From positions 62,001 to 126,000 of the forward strand of contig NZ_VFSU01000032.1 of assembly GCF_006385875.1 (NCBI RefSeq): a stretch of 64,000 nt of DNA, given 5' to 3'. The notes below the pieces were generated by a model that was not told the DNA's origin, did no database searches, and worked only from the letters and a program-made list of their open reading frames with translations. A program made the translations under genes and the position numbers. Origin of the DNA: Sandaracinobacter neustonicus. GTDB lineage: Bacteria > Pseudomonadota > Alphaproteobacteria > Sphingomonadales > Sphingomonadaceae. This document shows, piece by piece, positions 52,895 through 62,026 of this stretch (positions are counted from its first letter, which is position 1; each line of letters opens with the position of its first letter).

Positions 52895-53212
52895 CGCCTC
52901 TCCACACGTCACCCCGGACTTGATCCGGGGTCCAGCTGTTCTTCAGCAGCGTTGCGGATGAAAGCTGGACGCCGGATCAAGTCCGGGGTGACGGTTATGG
53001 TTGGTGGTGAGGTCAGTGGGTCAGGCCCGGCGTTGACACCCCCTCTCCATCTCTCCCCCTTGCAGGGGGAGAGAGCCGCGTTGCGCCGCAGGCAATTGAA
53101 TCTGATCAGCTCCACTTGCTTGGAGTTGGGCCGCTTTGCCAATCTTGAGGGTGCAGGGACATCATGTCCCTGCTGGGTTCCAAGGGCAAAGCCCTTGGCC
53201 GCCGGAGGCAAA
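52895..53212. repeat. Modular intergenic repeat, copy A (318 bp)
   Basis: Five blocks in order: cgcctctccaca; a long inverted repeat with 30-nt arms (52908-52937 and 52963-52992, one mismatch) carrying caccccggacttgatccggg; a ctctccccc / gggggagag hairpin (53051-53073); a segment gcgccgcaggcaattgaatc; and the double hairpin at 53153-53198. The same blocks in the same order occur at 60766-61082. It fills the gap between convergent pmbA and mrp; no gene is present in 52859-53219. Confidence 0.9.
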
Positions 53213-53218
53213 GCTCCG
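53153..53218 (-). terminator. Hairpin series downstream of mrp
   Basis: On the minus strand three hairpins follow the mrp stop at once: cggag-gcaaag-ctccg (53203-53218), ccaagggcaaagcccttgg (53180-53198), and gcagggacatcatgtccctgc (53153-53173), then accctcaagatt. The last two match the layout of the double hairpins behind lptA and the DUF3035 gene. Confidence 0.6.
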
Positions 53219-53219
53219 C

Positions 53220-54227
53220 TTACACCCCTAACTGCCGCACAATCTGTGCCGCAACCTTGTCCAGCCCCGCCGCAACAGCCCCCGTCTCCATCGGCGCGCC
53301 CGCGTCTGAGGCTGCGACCACTGCCGGGTCCAGTGGCAGGTTCGCGATAACCTCTGCGCCCAGTCCGCTGTCTGCCGGGGGTTGGCCGAAGGGGTGCAGC
53401 ACCTGGCCGTCTGGCATGGCCATGCCGGCCATGTTCATCACCACGCCCAGCACCGGCACTTGCAGTTGCTCGAAGAAGGCGACGGCGCGGCGGGCATCTG
53501 CGCGGGCGAGGGCCTGTGGCGTGGTGACGACGAGCGCGCCGGAGGGGGCGAGTTTCTGCGCCAGCGACAGGTGGATGTCTCCGGTGCCGGGCGGGAGGTC
53601 TACCACCAGCACGTCCAGCTGGCCCCAATCGGCGACTGTCGCCATCTGCACCATCGCGCCTGCCACCATCGGGCCGCGCCATGCGACGGCCTTGTCCGGA
53701 TCGGCCATCACGCCCATGCCCAGCATCTTCAGGCCATGGCTTTCCAGTGGAATCAGCCGTTTATCCGCCGTGGCGCGTGCCCGTTCCTTGATTCCCAGCA
53801 GGATATGCACAGACGGCCCCTGAATATCCGCATCCAGCAGGCCCACTTTCAGCCCGCGCCGTTTCAGCGCCAGCGCCAGCGCCACGGCGATGGTGGATTT
53901 GCCCACCCCGCCCTTCCCTGCGCCCACGCCGATGATGTGCGCCACGCCCGGCACGGCGCTGCCTTTGGGGGCCGGCCCGTCGCTGCGATCCGCCGTCTGG
54001 ATAACCCGCACGCTGCTGAAACCGGCCAGTTTCAGTGCCTTGTCGATTCGGCTTTCCAGCGCCTGCGCCGCTGCGCGGGCCAGATCCTCCACGCCCAGCA
54101 CCAGCCCCACGCCGCCTTCGTCGCGCACGACGAGGCCCGAGACCCGGCCGCTGGACAGCAGGTCTCCGGGTCGGACCGGATCGGCGATTGCCTTCAACGT
54201 TGCTTCCGCGACATCCTTGCCCGGCAT
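53220..54227 (-). CDS. Mrp/ApbC-type P-loop ATPase, Fe-S cluster carrier
   Basis: A 335-residue ParA-like ATPase. An N-terminal degenerate MIP18 (DUF59)-like part is followed by the deviant Walker [21 protein letters not shown] (about residues 107-125), [35 protein letters not shown] and the C-terminal [20 protein letters not shown]. The usual CxxC cluster-binding pair of Mrp proteins, expected after the NM(A/S) segment, is not seen here, so cluster carriage is less certain. ATG 54227 is preceded by gaggggcgagg. It is divergent from hflK. Confidence 0.92.
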   Translation of the reverse strand: MPGKDVAEATLKAIADPVRPGDLLSSGRVSGLVVRDEGGVGLVLGVEDLARAAAQALESRIDKALKLAGFSSVRVIQTADRSDGPAPKGSAVPGVAHIIGVGAGKGGVGKSTIAVALALALKRRGLKVGLLDADIQGPSVHILLGIKERARATADKRLIPLESHGLKMLGMGVMADPDKAVAWRGPMVAGAMVQMATVADWGQLDVLVVDLPPGTGDIHLSLAQKLAPSGALVVTTPQALARADARRAVAFFEQLQVPVLGVVMNMAGMAMPDGQVLHPFGQPPADSGLGAEVIANLPLDPAVVAASDAGAPMETGAVAAGLDKVAAQIVRQLGV

Positions 54228-54315
54228 CCTCGCCCCTCGCTTTCCGTGAAGGCTGCCCCTATATCCCCAACAGGAGATGCTGCAATCCGGATACAATCCG
54301 GGCCAGCAGTTCGCG

Positions 54316-54345
54316 ACAGCACATCGCAGCACATTGCAGCACATG
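54316..54345. repeat. Three helically phased 10-bp repeats upstream of hflK
   Basis: acagcacatc / gcagcacatt / gcagcacatg: a 10-bp unit repeated three times without gaps, in the 136-nt divergent region between mrp and hflK, ending 18 nt before the hflK start. The spacing of one helical turn suits a protein-binding site. Confidence 0.75.
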
Positions 54346-54363
54346 GGGACGGGAAAGGCCTAC

Positions 54364-55521
54364 ATGCCCTGGCAGAACAACGAGGACGGTGACGGTTCGG
54401 ATGGCAAGGGGGGCGGTCGCCGCAGCCCTTGGGGCGGATCGGCGGGAAGCTCTGGCGGACCGGGCAATCAAGGCAAATCCGGTCAGGGCGATGGCCCGCG
54501 CAACCCTTGGGGCGAACCGCCCCGGCCGCGCGGTAATGATGACCGCGGCCGTGGCAGTGGCACTCCCGATTTCGACGAATTCATCCGCCGCAGCCAGGAA
54601 CGGCTGCGCGGCCTGGGTGGCGGGCAAGGCGGCGGCAGTGGCGGCGGAAGCGGCCGGAGCAGCGGCATGCCGGACATTCCATGGGGCCTTGTGGCGGGCG
54701 GGCTGGCGCTGGTGCTGATCGCCACCACCTCTGCCTATCGCGTGGATGCGGGCGAGCGTGCCGTGATTACCCGCTTTGGCCAATATAATTCCACCAGCGG
54801 CCCGGGCTTCCACCTGAAGCTCCCTGCGCCGATCGATCAGGTGACGAAGGTGAAGTTCGAGGATATCCGCACCGATCTGATCGGCGCGACCGATGGCGAC
54901 GCGGAAAATCTGATGATCACCGGCGACGGCAATGTGATCAACATCGCCTATGCCGTGCGCTGGCGCGTGAACAATGCCGAGAATTTCCTGTTCCAGATCG
55001 CCAATCCGGAGGCGACCGTCCGCGACGCCACCGAAAGCGCGATGCGGGAAATCGTCGCCCGCTCTACGCTGAACAACGCCATCGGCCCGGAACGCGCGGC
55101 GATTGCCGAACAGGTGCGCGAACGGGTGCAGGAAATCCTCGATTCCTATGGCTCGGGCGTGCTGATTCAGGGCGTGGATATCAACAAGGCCGACCCGCCC
55201 GCCGCTGTGGACGAAGCCTTCAAGGATGTGTCCGCCGCGCAGCAGGATGCGCAGCAGTTTCTGAATCAGGCGCGCGCTTATGCCCAGCAGGTGCAAGCGC
55301 AGGCCGCAGGCGCCACCGCCGCATTCGACAAGGTGTATGAACAATATCGGCTGGCGCCGGAGGTAACCCGCAAGCGTATGTATCTGGAAACGATGGAAAA
55401 TGTCCTGGGCAAGGTGGATACCACCATCATAGAGGCCCCCGGCGTGCAGGCGTATCTGCCGCTACCCGAGGTCCAGCGGCGCGCCGCTGCCAATCGTGAA
55501 GCCCAGGAGGCGCAGAAATGA
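54364..55521 (+). CDS. hflK: HflK subunit of the HflKC membrane complex
   Basis: A 385-residue SPFH-domain protein. The N-terminal 100 residues are cytosolic, rich in Gly, Ser and Asn (GGGQGGGSGGGSGRSSGMP), followed by one membrane helix (GLVAGGLALVLIATTSAYRV) and the periplasmic prohibitin-like domain with DAGERAVITRFGQYNSTSGP and NIAYAVRWRVNNAENFLF, then a long coiled coil (EAFKDVSAAQQDAQQFLNQA). HflK and HflC cage the FtsH protease. ATG 54364 has ggaaaggcc upstream. It overlaps hflC by 4 nt. Confidence 0.95.
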   Translation: MPWQNNEDGDGSDGKGGGRRSPWGGSAGSSGGPGNQGKSGQGDGPRNPWGEPPRPRGNDDRGRGSGTPDFDEFIRRSQERLRGLGGGQGGGSGGGSGRSSGMPDIPWGLVAGGLALVLIATTSAYRVDAGERAVITRFGQYNSTSGPGFHLKLPAPIDQVTKVKFEDIRTDLIGATDGDAENLMITGDGNVINIAYAVRWRVNNAENFLFQIANPEATVRDATESAMREIVARSTLNNAIGPERAAIAEQVRERVQEILDSYGSGVLIQGVDINKADPPAAVDEAFKDVSAAQQDAQQFLNQARAYAQQVQAQAAGATAAFDKVYEQYRLAPEVTRKRMYLETMENVLGKVDTTIIEAPGVQAYLPLPEVQRRAAANREAQEAQK

Positions 55522-56360
55522 CCAGTCAACGCGCCCTTCTGTTCGGCGGGATCGGCCTCGTCGCGCTTGGCATTCTTGCTGCAGTCGCCGTTGTGCGGGT
55601 GCCCGAGGACAAGCAGGCGATCATCCTGCAGTTCGGCCGCCCGGAAGCGACGGTGAACACCTATCAGCCGAATCAGCGCTTCGGGGAAACCGGGGCCGGG
55701 CTGGTGCTGAAGACGCCGTTCTTCCAGAACACGGTGTTCGTGGACAAGCGAATCCGCTCTCTGGATATCGCGCCGCAGACGGTGCTCTCCACCGATCAGC
55801 TGCGGCTGGTGGTGGATGCCTTCGCCCGTTTCCGCATCACCAACCCGGTGCTGATGTATCAGACGGTGCGCACGGAGGAACGGTTGCAGGAGGAACTGTC
55901 GCGCATCCTCTCGTCGCGAATCCGCAACGAGCTTGGCAAGCAGCGCTTCGACGCGATGCTGTCACCGGAACGCGGCCAATCCATGGACGCGATCCAGCTG
56001 GCGGTGAACCGCTCGGCGCAGGCCTATGGCGCGGAGATCATCGATGTGCGCATCAAGCGCGCAGACCTTCCCTCCGGCACGCCGCTGGAAGCCGCGTTCG
56101 AGCGGATGCGCACGGCACGGCAGCAGGAAGCGCTGACGATCCGCGCGCAGGGCGCGAAAAATGCGCAGATCATCCGCGCCGAAGCCGATGCGGACGCCGC
56201 GCGCGTGTATGCGGAAAGCTTCGGCAAGGACCCGAACTTCTACGCCTTCTATCGCTCGATGGAGGCCTATCGGAAGAGCTTCGCGCAAGGAAACAGCAAT
56301 GTCGTGCTGAGCCCCAGCAACGAATTCCTGCGGGAATTCCAGGGGCGGCGCAGCAATTGA
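55518..56360 (+). CDS. hflC: HflC subunit of the HflKC membrane complex
   Basis: A 280-residue SPFH-domain protein, partner of HflK. One N-terminal helix (ALLFGGIGLVALGILAAVAV) anchors it; then VPEDKQAIILQFGRPEATVN, KRIRSLDIAPQTVLSTDQLR, DIIDVRI-type strand (GAEIIDVRIKRADLPSGTPL) and the coiled-coil FERMRTARQQEALTIRAQGA, ending with FYAFYRSMEAYRKSFAQGNS as in all HflC. It follows hflK by overlap and precedes the degP-type gene by 107 nt. Confidence 0.95.
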   Translation: MTSQRALLFGGIGLVALGILAAVAVVRVPEDKQAIILQFGRPEATVNTYQPNQRFGETGAGLVLKTPFFQNTVFVDKRIRSLDIAPQTVLSTDQLRLVVDAFARFRITNPVLMYQTVRTEERLQEELSRILSSRIRNELGKQRFDAMLSPERGQSMDAIQLAVNRSAQAYGAEIIDVRIKRADLPSGTPLEAAFERMRTARQQEALTIRAQGAKNAQIIRAEADADAARVYAESFGKDPNFYAFYRSMEAYRKSFAQGNSNVVLSPSNEFLREFQGRRSN

Positions 56361-56467
56361 TGAAGGCGTCCATTACGGCTCGACTTCGATTCTGAACAGT
56401 TCAGCCGCCATTCAATCGGCCGGCTGCTAGGAACGGAGCGAGAGAGCTTCCTTTTGGAGAACCACAC

Positions 56468-58051
56468 GTGCCCGACAGCTCGAACAAGAGCCGCTTCCTG
56501 ACAGCCGGTATTTCCGCCGGTATCGCAGCCGTTGTCGCAACCGCGATTCCCGTGCTCGCGCAAACCGCCGTGCAAGCGCCGCCTGCCCCGCCGCCTGCCG
56601 CCGTGCAGGCCCCTGCTGCGCAAGCGCCCGCCGCCCTGCCCCCGCGCGGCGCGCCCGTCAGCTTCGCAGACCTGACTGCGCGGCTGCAACCGGCGGTCGT
56701 CAACATCTCCACCACGCAGCGGGTGGAAGTGGGCAGCAGCTTCCCGCGCTTTGGCCCCGGCACCAACCTTGAAGACCTGTTCCGCCGCTTTCAGGAGCAG
56801 CAGACGGACGACGGCAAGCCCGTCACGCGCGAAGCGAACTCGCTCGGTTCAGGCTTCATCATCTCGCCCGATGGCTATATCGTCACCAACAACCATGTGA
56901 TTTCCGGCCGCGACGGCCAGAAGCTGGTCGATACCATCACAGTCACCATGTCTGACCGGCGCGAATATTCGGCCCGGGTGATCGGCCGCGACCCGCTGTC
57001 TGACCTCGCGCTGCTGAAGATCGACGGCCAGAACCTGCCCTATGTGCAGTTCGGCAATTCGCAGACGATCCGCCCGGGCGACTGGGCGATCGCCATCGGC
57101 AACCCGTTCGGCCTGTCCGGCACTGTGACTGCGGGGATCGTCTCCGCGCTGCACCGGGGCATTCAGGGCGGCGGGGCGTATGACCGCTATATCCAGACGG
57201 ACGCCTCCATCAACCAGGGCAACAGCGGCGGGCCGCTGTTCGATCTGAACGGCAATGTGATCGGCGTGAACACCGCCATTTTCTCGCCCACCGGCGGCAA
57301 TGTCGGCGTCGGCTTCGCAATCCCCGCCGAACTGGCGCAACCGGTGATCGAGCAGCTGCGCAACGGCGGCAAGGTGAAGCGCGGCTATCTGGGCGTGCAA
57401 ATCCAGCAACTGACGCCCGCCATCGCCTCGTCGCTGGGCCTGCCGAAAGACCGTGGCGAGATCGTCGCCGCCGTGGAACCGTCTGGCCCGGCGCGCGCAG
57501 CCGGCGTGCAGCAGGGCGATGTGGTGGTGAAAGTGGCCGGGCAAGAGGTCACGCCGGACAACAGCCTGTCCTACATCGTCGCCAACACGCCGATCGGCTC
57601 GCGCGTGCCGATCGAAGTGGTGCGCGGCGGCAAGCGCATGACGTTCACCGCCACCATCAGCGAGCGTCCGTCCGAAGCATCACTCATCGGTCAGGACAGC
57701 GAGGCGCAAAGTGACGACGCCAGCCCGAAGGATCAGCCCGGCGCGGAAGCCGCTCGCAAGTCGCTGGGGCTGACGCTGCAGGCGATCACGCCGGAAATCC
57801 GCCAGCAGCTGCGTCTGCCCGAAACCGTGCAGGGCGTGGTGATTGCCAATGTGAACCAGTCTTCCAGCGCAGCCGAAGAAGGGCTGCAACGCGGTGACAT
57901 CATCGTTTCGGTGAACCAGCAACCTGTGAAAACCCCGCAGGAAGCCGCCAATGTCGTCGCAGCCGCCCGCAAGGCCAACCGCGACACCGTGCTGCTGTTC
58001 GTGCAGCGGGGCAACACGCCCGGCCGATTCGTGGGTGTTAAAGTCCAGTAA
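56468..58051 (+). CDS. degP: Do-like periplasmic serine protease (DegP/HtrA family)
   Basis: A 527-residue periplasmic protease-chaperone. A signal peptide (LTAGISAGIAAVVATAIPVL then AQ) and a Pro/Ala linker precede the trypsin-like domain with His143 (IVTNNHVISG), Asp179 (DPLSDLALL) and Ser253 (NQGNSGGPLF). Two PDZ domains follow: one at about 295-390 (RGYLGVQIQQLTPAIASSLG) and one at about 430-520 (LGLTLQAITPEIRQQLRL). The start codon is GTG at 56468 with ggag 6-8 nt upstream. The hflK-hflC-degP order is typical of alphaproteobacteria. An imperfect terminator follows. Confidence 0.95.
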   Translation: MPDSSNKSRFLTAGISAGIAAVVATAIPVLAQTAVQAPPAPPPAAVQAPAAQAPAALPPRGAPVSFADLTARLQPAVVNISTTQRVEVGSSFPRFGPGTNLEDLFRRFQEQQTDDGKPVTREANSLGSGFIISPDGYIVTNNHVISGRDGQKLVDTITVTMSDRREYSARVIGRDPLSDLALLKIDGQNLPYVQFGNSQTIRPGDWAIAIGNPFGLSGTVTAGIVSALHRGIQGGGAYDRYIQTDASINQGNSGGPLFDLNGNVIGVNTAIFSPTGGNVGVGFAIPAELAQPVIEQLRNGGKVKRGYLGVQIQQLTPAIASSLGLPKDRGEIVAAVEPSGPARAAGVQQGDVVVKVAGQEVTPDNSLSYIVANTPIGSRVPIEVVRGGKRMTFTATISERPSEASLIGQDSEAQSDDASPKDQPGAEAARKSLGLTLQAITPEIRQQLRLPETVQGVVIANVNQSSSAAEEGLQRGDIIVSVNQQPVKTPQEAANVVAAARKANRDTVLLFVQRGNTPGRFVGVKVQ

Positions 58052-58063
58052 TGATTAGGTGCC

Positions 58064-58091
58064 AAGCCCGCGGGCATTGCCCCGCGGGCTT
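58064..58091 (+). terminator. Hairpin terminator behind degP
   Basis: A perfect 11-bp stem (aagcccgcggg / cccgcgggctt) with a 6-nt loop lies 12 nt past the stop; it is followed by gtatattcc, not by a clean T-run. Intrinsic termination is likely but may be partial. Confidence 0.65.
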
Positions 58092-58209
58092 GTATATTCC
58101 CGACAATCTTCCTGGAATTCCGCGAAATCTGGTTAATTTCGCGCGGCTGTGCTTGCTGTTTGCCTGATCGCCATTTTATCCCCGCCTCGGGCAACCAAGA
58201 GGGGGTAGA

Positions 58210-59004
58210 ATGTCGAAATCGATCATCCGGATTGCAGCCTTTGCAATGGCCGCCAGCCTGTCGTCCATCGCAGCGGCTGGCACGCTCGTCGTTTCCGGAG
58301 ACGAATGGCAACTGTCGGACTCCGCCTATGATCCGGACTATGTCGCGGGCACCACGGCATTTGTGAACAGCCTCGCCACCACCTTCGGCGGCACCAACTA
58401 TCTGCTTCTCACCGGCAATGTCGGCATTCCGCAGGCGAGCCTCAGCAAGCTTGCCGCGCAATTCACCTCGCTCGGCAAGACCGTGAGCTATTCTGCCACG
58501 TTCGATCTCGCCACCGCATCGGGCTATGATGCAGTGTTCCACGTCGGGCAGTACGTCGCCTCGCCCGCCGATTTCGCCGCCTATGTGAACGGCGGCGGCG
58601 GCGCTTACATCTCGCTCGGCAGCGGCCAATATGGGAACCCGGTCAGCGAAGCAGCGCACTGGAACCCGATGCTCGCGCAGTTCGGCCTGATCGCGGGCAA
58701 CAGCTGGTTCACGGATCCCGGTTTCGTGAAGGCGACCGTCGTTGAAGGGCCGACGACGTCTCTGCTCTGGGGCTATGGCCAGACCATCGAAAAGCTCACG
58801 CCGGAATCCAGCAGCGTCTCCTATATCCGCGCTACTTTTGCCGGTAGCCAACAGGTCAGGGGCCTTGTGGGCGCCAGCATCGCGCCGAAGCCGCCTATCG
58901 TTCCGGGCGTTCCCGAACCCGCCAGCTGGGCGATGATGATCGCCGGCTTTGGTCTGGTCGGTGCCATCTCGCGTCGGCGTCGGTCGGTTTTCAGCCCGGC
59001 GTGA
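58210..59004 (+). CDS. PEPxxWA-CTERM sorting domain protein
   Basis: A 264-residue exported protein. A signal peptide (MSKSIIRIAAFAMAASLSSI then AAAG) is followed by a domain with GTTAFVNSLATTFGGTNYLL, DAVFHVGQYVASPADFAAYV and GGGGAYISLGSGQYGNPVSE, similar to a flavodoxin/GATase-like fold used in some extracellular proteins. The C-terminus carries the sorting signal VPEPASWAMMIAGFGLVGAI then SRRRR: PEPxxWA motif, hydrophobic helix, basic tail. An exosortase (elsewhere in the genome) would cut at this site for surface display or release with exopolysaccharide. Ribosome site gggggtaga. Monocistronic between a terminator and the DUF853 gene. Confidence 0.9.
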   Translation: MSKSIIRIAAFAMAASLSSIAAAGTLVVSGDEWQLSDSAYDPDYVAGTTAFVNSLATTFGGTNYLLLTGNVGIPQASLSKLAAQFTSLGKTVSYSATFDLATASGYDAVFHVGQYVASPADFAAYVNGGGGAYISLGSGQYGNPVSEAAHWNPMLAQFGLIAGNSWFTDPGFVKATVVEGPTTSLLWGYGQTIEKLTPESSSVSYIRATFAGSQQVRGLVGASIAPKPPIVPGVPEPASWAMMIAGFGLVGAISRRRRSVFSPA

Positions 59005-59102
59005 AAATGCGTCTGGCGGCTTTGAAGATCCAATAATCGCTTAAGCTTCCGGCCAATCCCCGCTACCACTTTCCACTGACACAGGCGGCAAGTGGGGGCG
59101 GC

Positions 59103-60626
<1,524 letters not shown>

Positions 60627-60636
60627 GGGGTGTTTC

Positions 60637-60690
60637 GAAGGGGCTCTGCCCCTTCACCCCGGCAGGGAGCCGTGCTCCCTGCACCCACAT
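60637..60690 (+). terminator. Double-hairpin terminator of the DUF853 gene
   Basis: Ten bases after the stop: hairpin 1 gaaggggctctgccccttc (60637-60655), then accccg, then hairpin 2 gcagggagccgtgctccctgc (60662-60682), then acccacattc. It is the plus-strand counterpart of the element behind ubiG. Confidence 0.6.
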
Positions 60691-60765
60691 TCGTAGGTCT
60701 TACGGTTAGGCTGGGTTTGGGGTTGGATTGATTGCCTGCGGCGCTTTGGGGAGGCTCCCACCCGC

Positions 60766-61082
60766 CGCCTCTCCACAAGTCACCCCGGACTTGATCCGGG
60801 GCCCAGCTTTCTTCTCCAATGTTGCCGACGAACAGCTGGACCCCGGATCAAGTCCGGGGTGACGGTTGTGGTTGTAGCGAGGTTGTGGATCAGGCCCGGC
60901 GGTGACACCCCCTCTCCAACTCTCCCCCTCATAGGGGGAGAGGGCTTTGTAGCGCCGCAGGCAATCGAATCTGATCGCTCACACGGCGCTGGAGTTCAGG
61001 CGCGACGCCAATTTTGAGGGTGCAGGGAAATCATTTCCCTGCCGGGTTCCAAGGGCAGAGCCCTTGGCCGCCGGAGGCAAAA
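60766..61082. repeat. Modular intergenic repeat, copy B (317 bp)
   Basis: It repeats the block order of 52895-53212: a 30-nt-arm inverted repeat (60779-60808 and 60834-60863, one mismatch), a ctctccccc / gggggagag hairpin (60920-60942), a gcgccgcaggcaatcgaatc segment, and two hairpins (61022-61067). It fills the gap between the convergent DUF853 and DUF3035 genes; 60627-61104 has no gene. Confidence 0.9.
61022..61067 (-). terminator. Double hairpin downstream of the DUF3035 gene
   Basis: On the minus strand the hairpins ccaagggcagagcccttgg (61049-61067) and gcagggaaatcatttccctgc (61022-61042) follow the gene end, then accctcaaaatt. Nearer the stop is a short ggcct-ctc-aggcc hairpin followed on the minus strand by TTTT, which may be the actual terminator. 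Confidence 0.6.
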
Positions 61083-61104
61083 AACCGTCAGGCTAAAAGG
61101 CCTC

Positions 61105-61542
61105 TCAGGCCCCCGGCACCGTCACCCGGGCGATATCCGCGTTGCGGGTGGAAGCGGGGGCGTCCAGCAGTTCGCGCAGGAAGGTGCCTTTGTCCACGGT
61201 TTGCGTGCCGGCATGGCCGGGCAGATCTGCAACCGTGTTGCGGATGCCGGAATCGGCGCGGTCGGCCTTCGCGTCTGACAGCAGCTGGCTTTCGATTTTC
61301 GACTTGGGCGGCAGTTGCGCGCCGGGGCCGAACAGCGCTTCCAGCGCTTGTTGCTGGCTGTCTGAGCCGATGGGGCGCGGCGCGCCGGGGCGCGGCGGGG
61401 CCATGGAATAATCGGGCGGGATCACCAGCGGGGCCTGCTTGCCGATGGCGAATTCGTCGGGCCGCTTGCGGTCCGCGATGTCGTTGCTCTGGCAGGCGGC
61501 CAGCGAAAGGGCCGCGGCGGAGAGTATCAGCAGGTTACGCAT
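61105..61542 (-). CDS. DUF3035 family lipoprotein (BamF-like)
   Basis: A 145-residue lipoprotein with signal MRNLLILSAAALSLAACQSN (lipobox LAAC). The mature part has DIADRKRPDEFAIGKQAPLV then IPPDYSMAPPRPGAPRPI, the conserved core of DUF3035, a family that includes the alphaproteobacterial BamF subunit of the outer-membrane assembly complex. It overlaps the lspA stop by 8 nt, so it is translated with the enzyme that matures lipoproteins. The BamF role is an inference from the family and the context. Confidence 0.85.
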   Translation of the reverse strand: MRNLLILSAAALSLAACQSNDIADRKRPDEFAIGKQAPLVIPPDYSMAPPRPGAPRPIGSDSQQQALEALFGPGAQLPPKSKIESQLLSDAKADRADSGIRNTVADLPGHAGTQTVDKGTFLRELLDAPASTRNADIARVTVPGA

Positions 61543-62026
61543 TGGGCAGTCTTTCCGAGTTGCCGTCTGAACGGCCGATGAGCGCGCGAAACAATAGGAT
61601 GAGCACACCGATGGTGATGGCCGCATCCGCCACGTTGAACACATAGAAGGACCATGGCCCCCAGTGCAAATGCACAAAGTCCACCACATAGCCGAAGCGC
61701 ACCCGGTCCACGATATTTCCCAGCGCCCCGCCGAGGATCAGCCCCAGCGCGACGGATTCGGGCCAGTGCCGTTCGCGGCGAATCCACAGGGCGACGACAG
61801 TGGCGATCAGCGCCGTCAGCCCCACCAGCAGCCAGCGGCCCACTTCGGTGTCGGCCGTCATCATCCCCATGGAAACGCCGCGATTTTCCACCCACGTCAG
61901 GGAGAAGAAGGGCAGCACGGGGATGGTGATGCGCTCTTGCAGCTGCACCACATTGACGATCCAGTATTTCACCAGCTGATCCAGCAGGAACACCAGCGCG
62001 GCCAGCGCATAGGCGAAGCGCTTCAT
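61535..62026 (-). CDS. lspA: Lipoprotein signal peptidase LspA
   Basis: A 163-residue inner-membrane aspartyl protease (signal peptidase II) with four helices. Motifs are LLDQLVKYWIV (N-terminal), VENRGVSMGMM, GGALGNIVDRVRFGYVVDFV with the catalytic Asp116, and FNVADAAITIG with Asp134. The frame is open for 13 codons upstream in the end of ileS; the ATG at 62026 overlaps the ileS stop by 4 nt. The ileS-lspA order is widely conserved in proteobacteria. It is followed by the DUF3035 lipoprotein. Confidence 0.95.
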   Translation of the reverse strand: MKRFAYALAALVFLLDQLVKYWIVNVVQLQERITIPVLPFFSLTWVENRGVSMGMMTADTEVGRWLLVGLTALIATVVALWIRRERHWPESVALGLILGGALGNIVDRVRFGYVVDFVHLHWGPWSFYVFNVADAAITIGVLILLFRALIGRSDGNSERLPNA

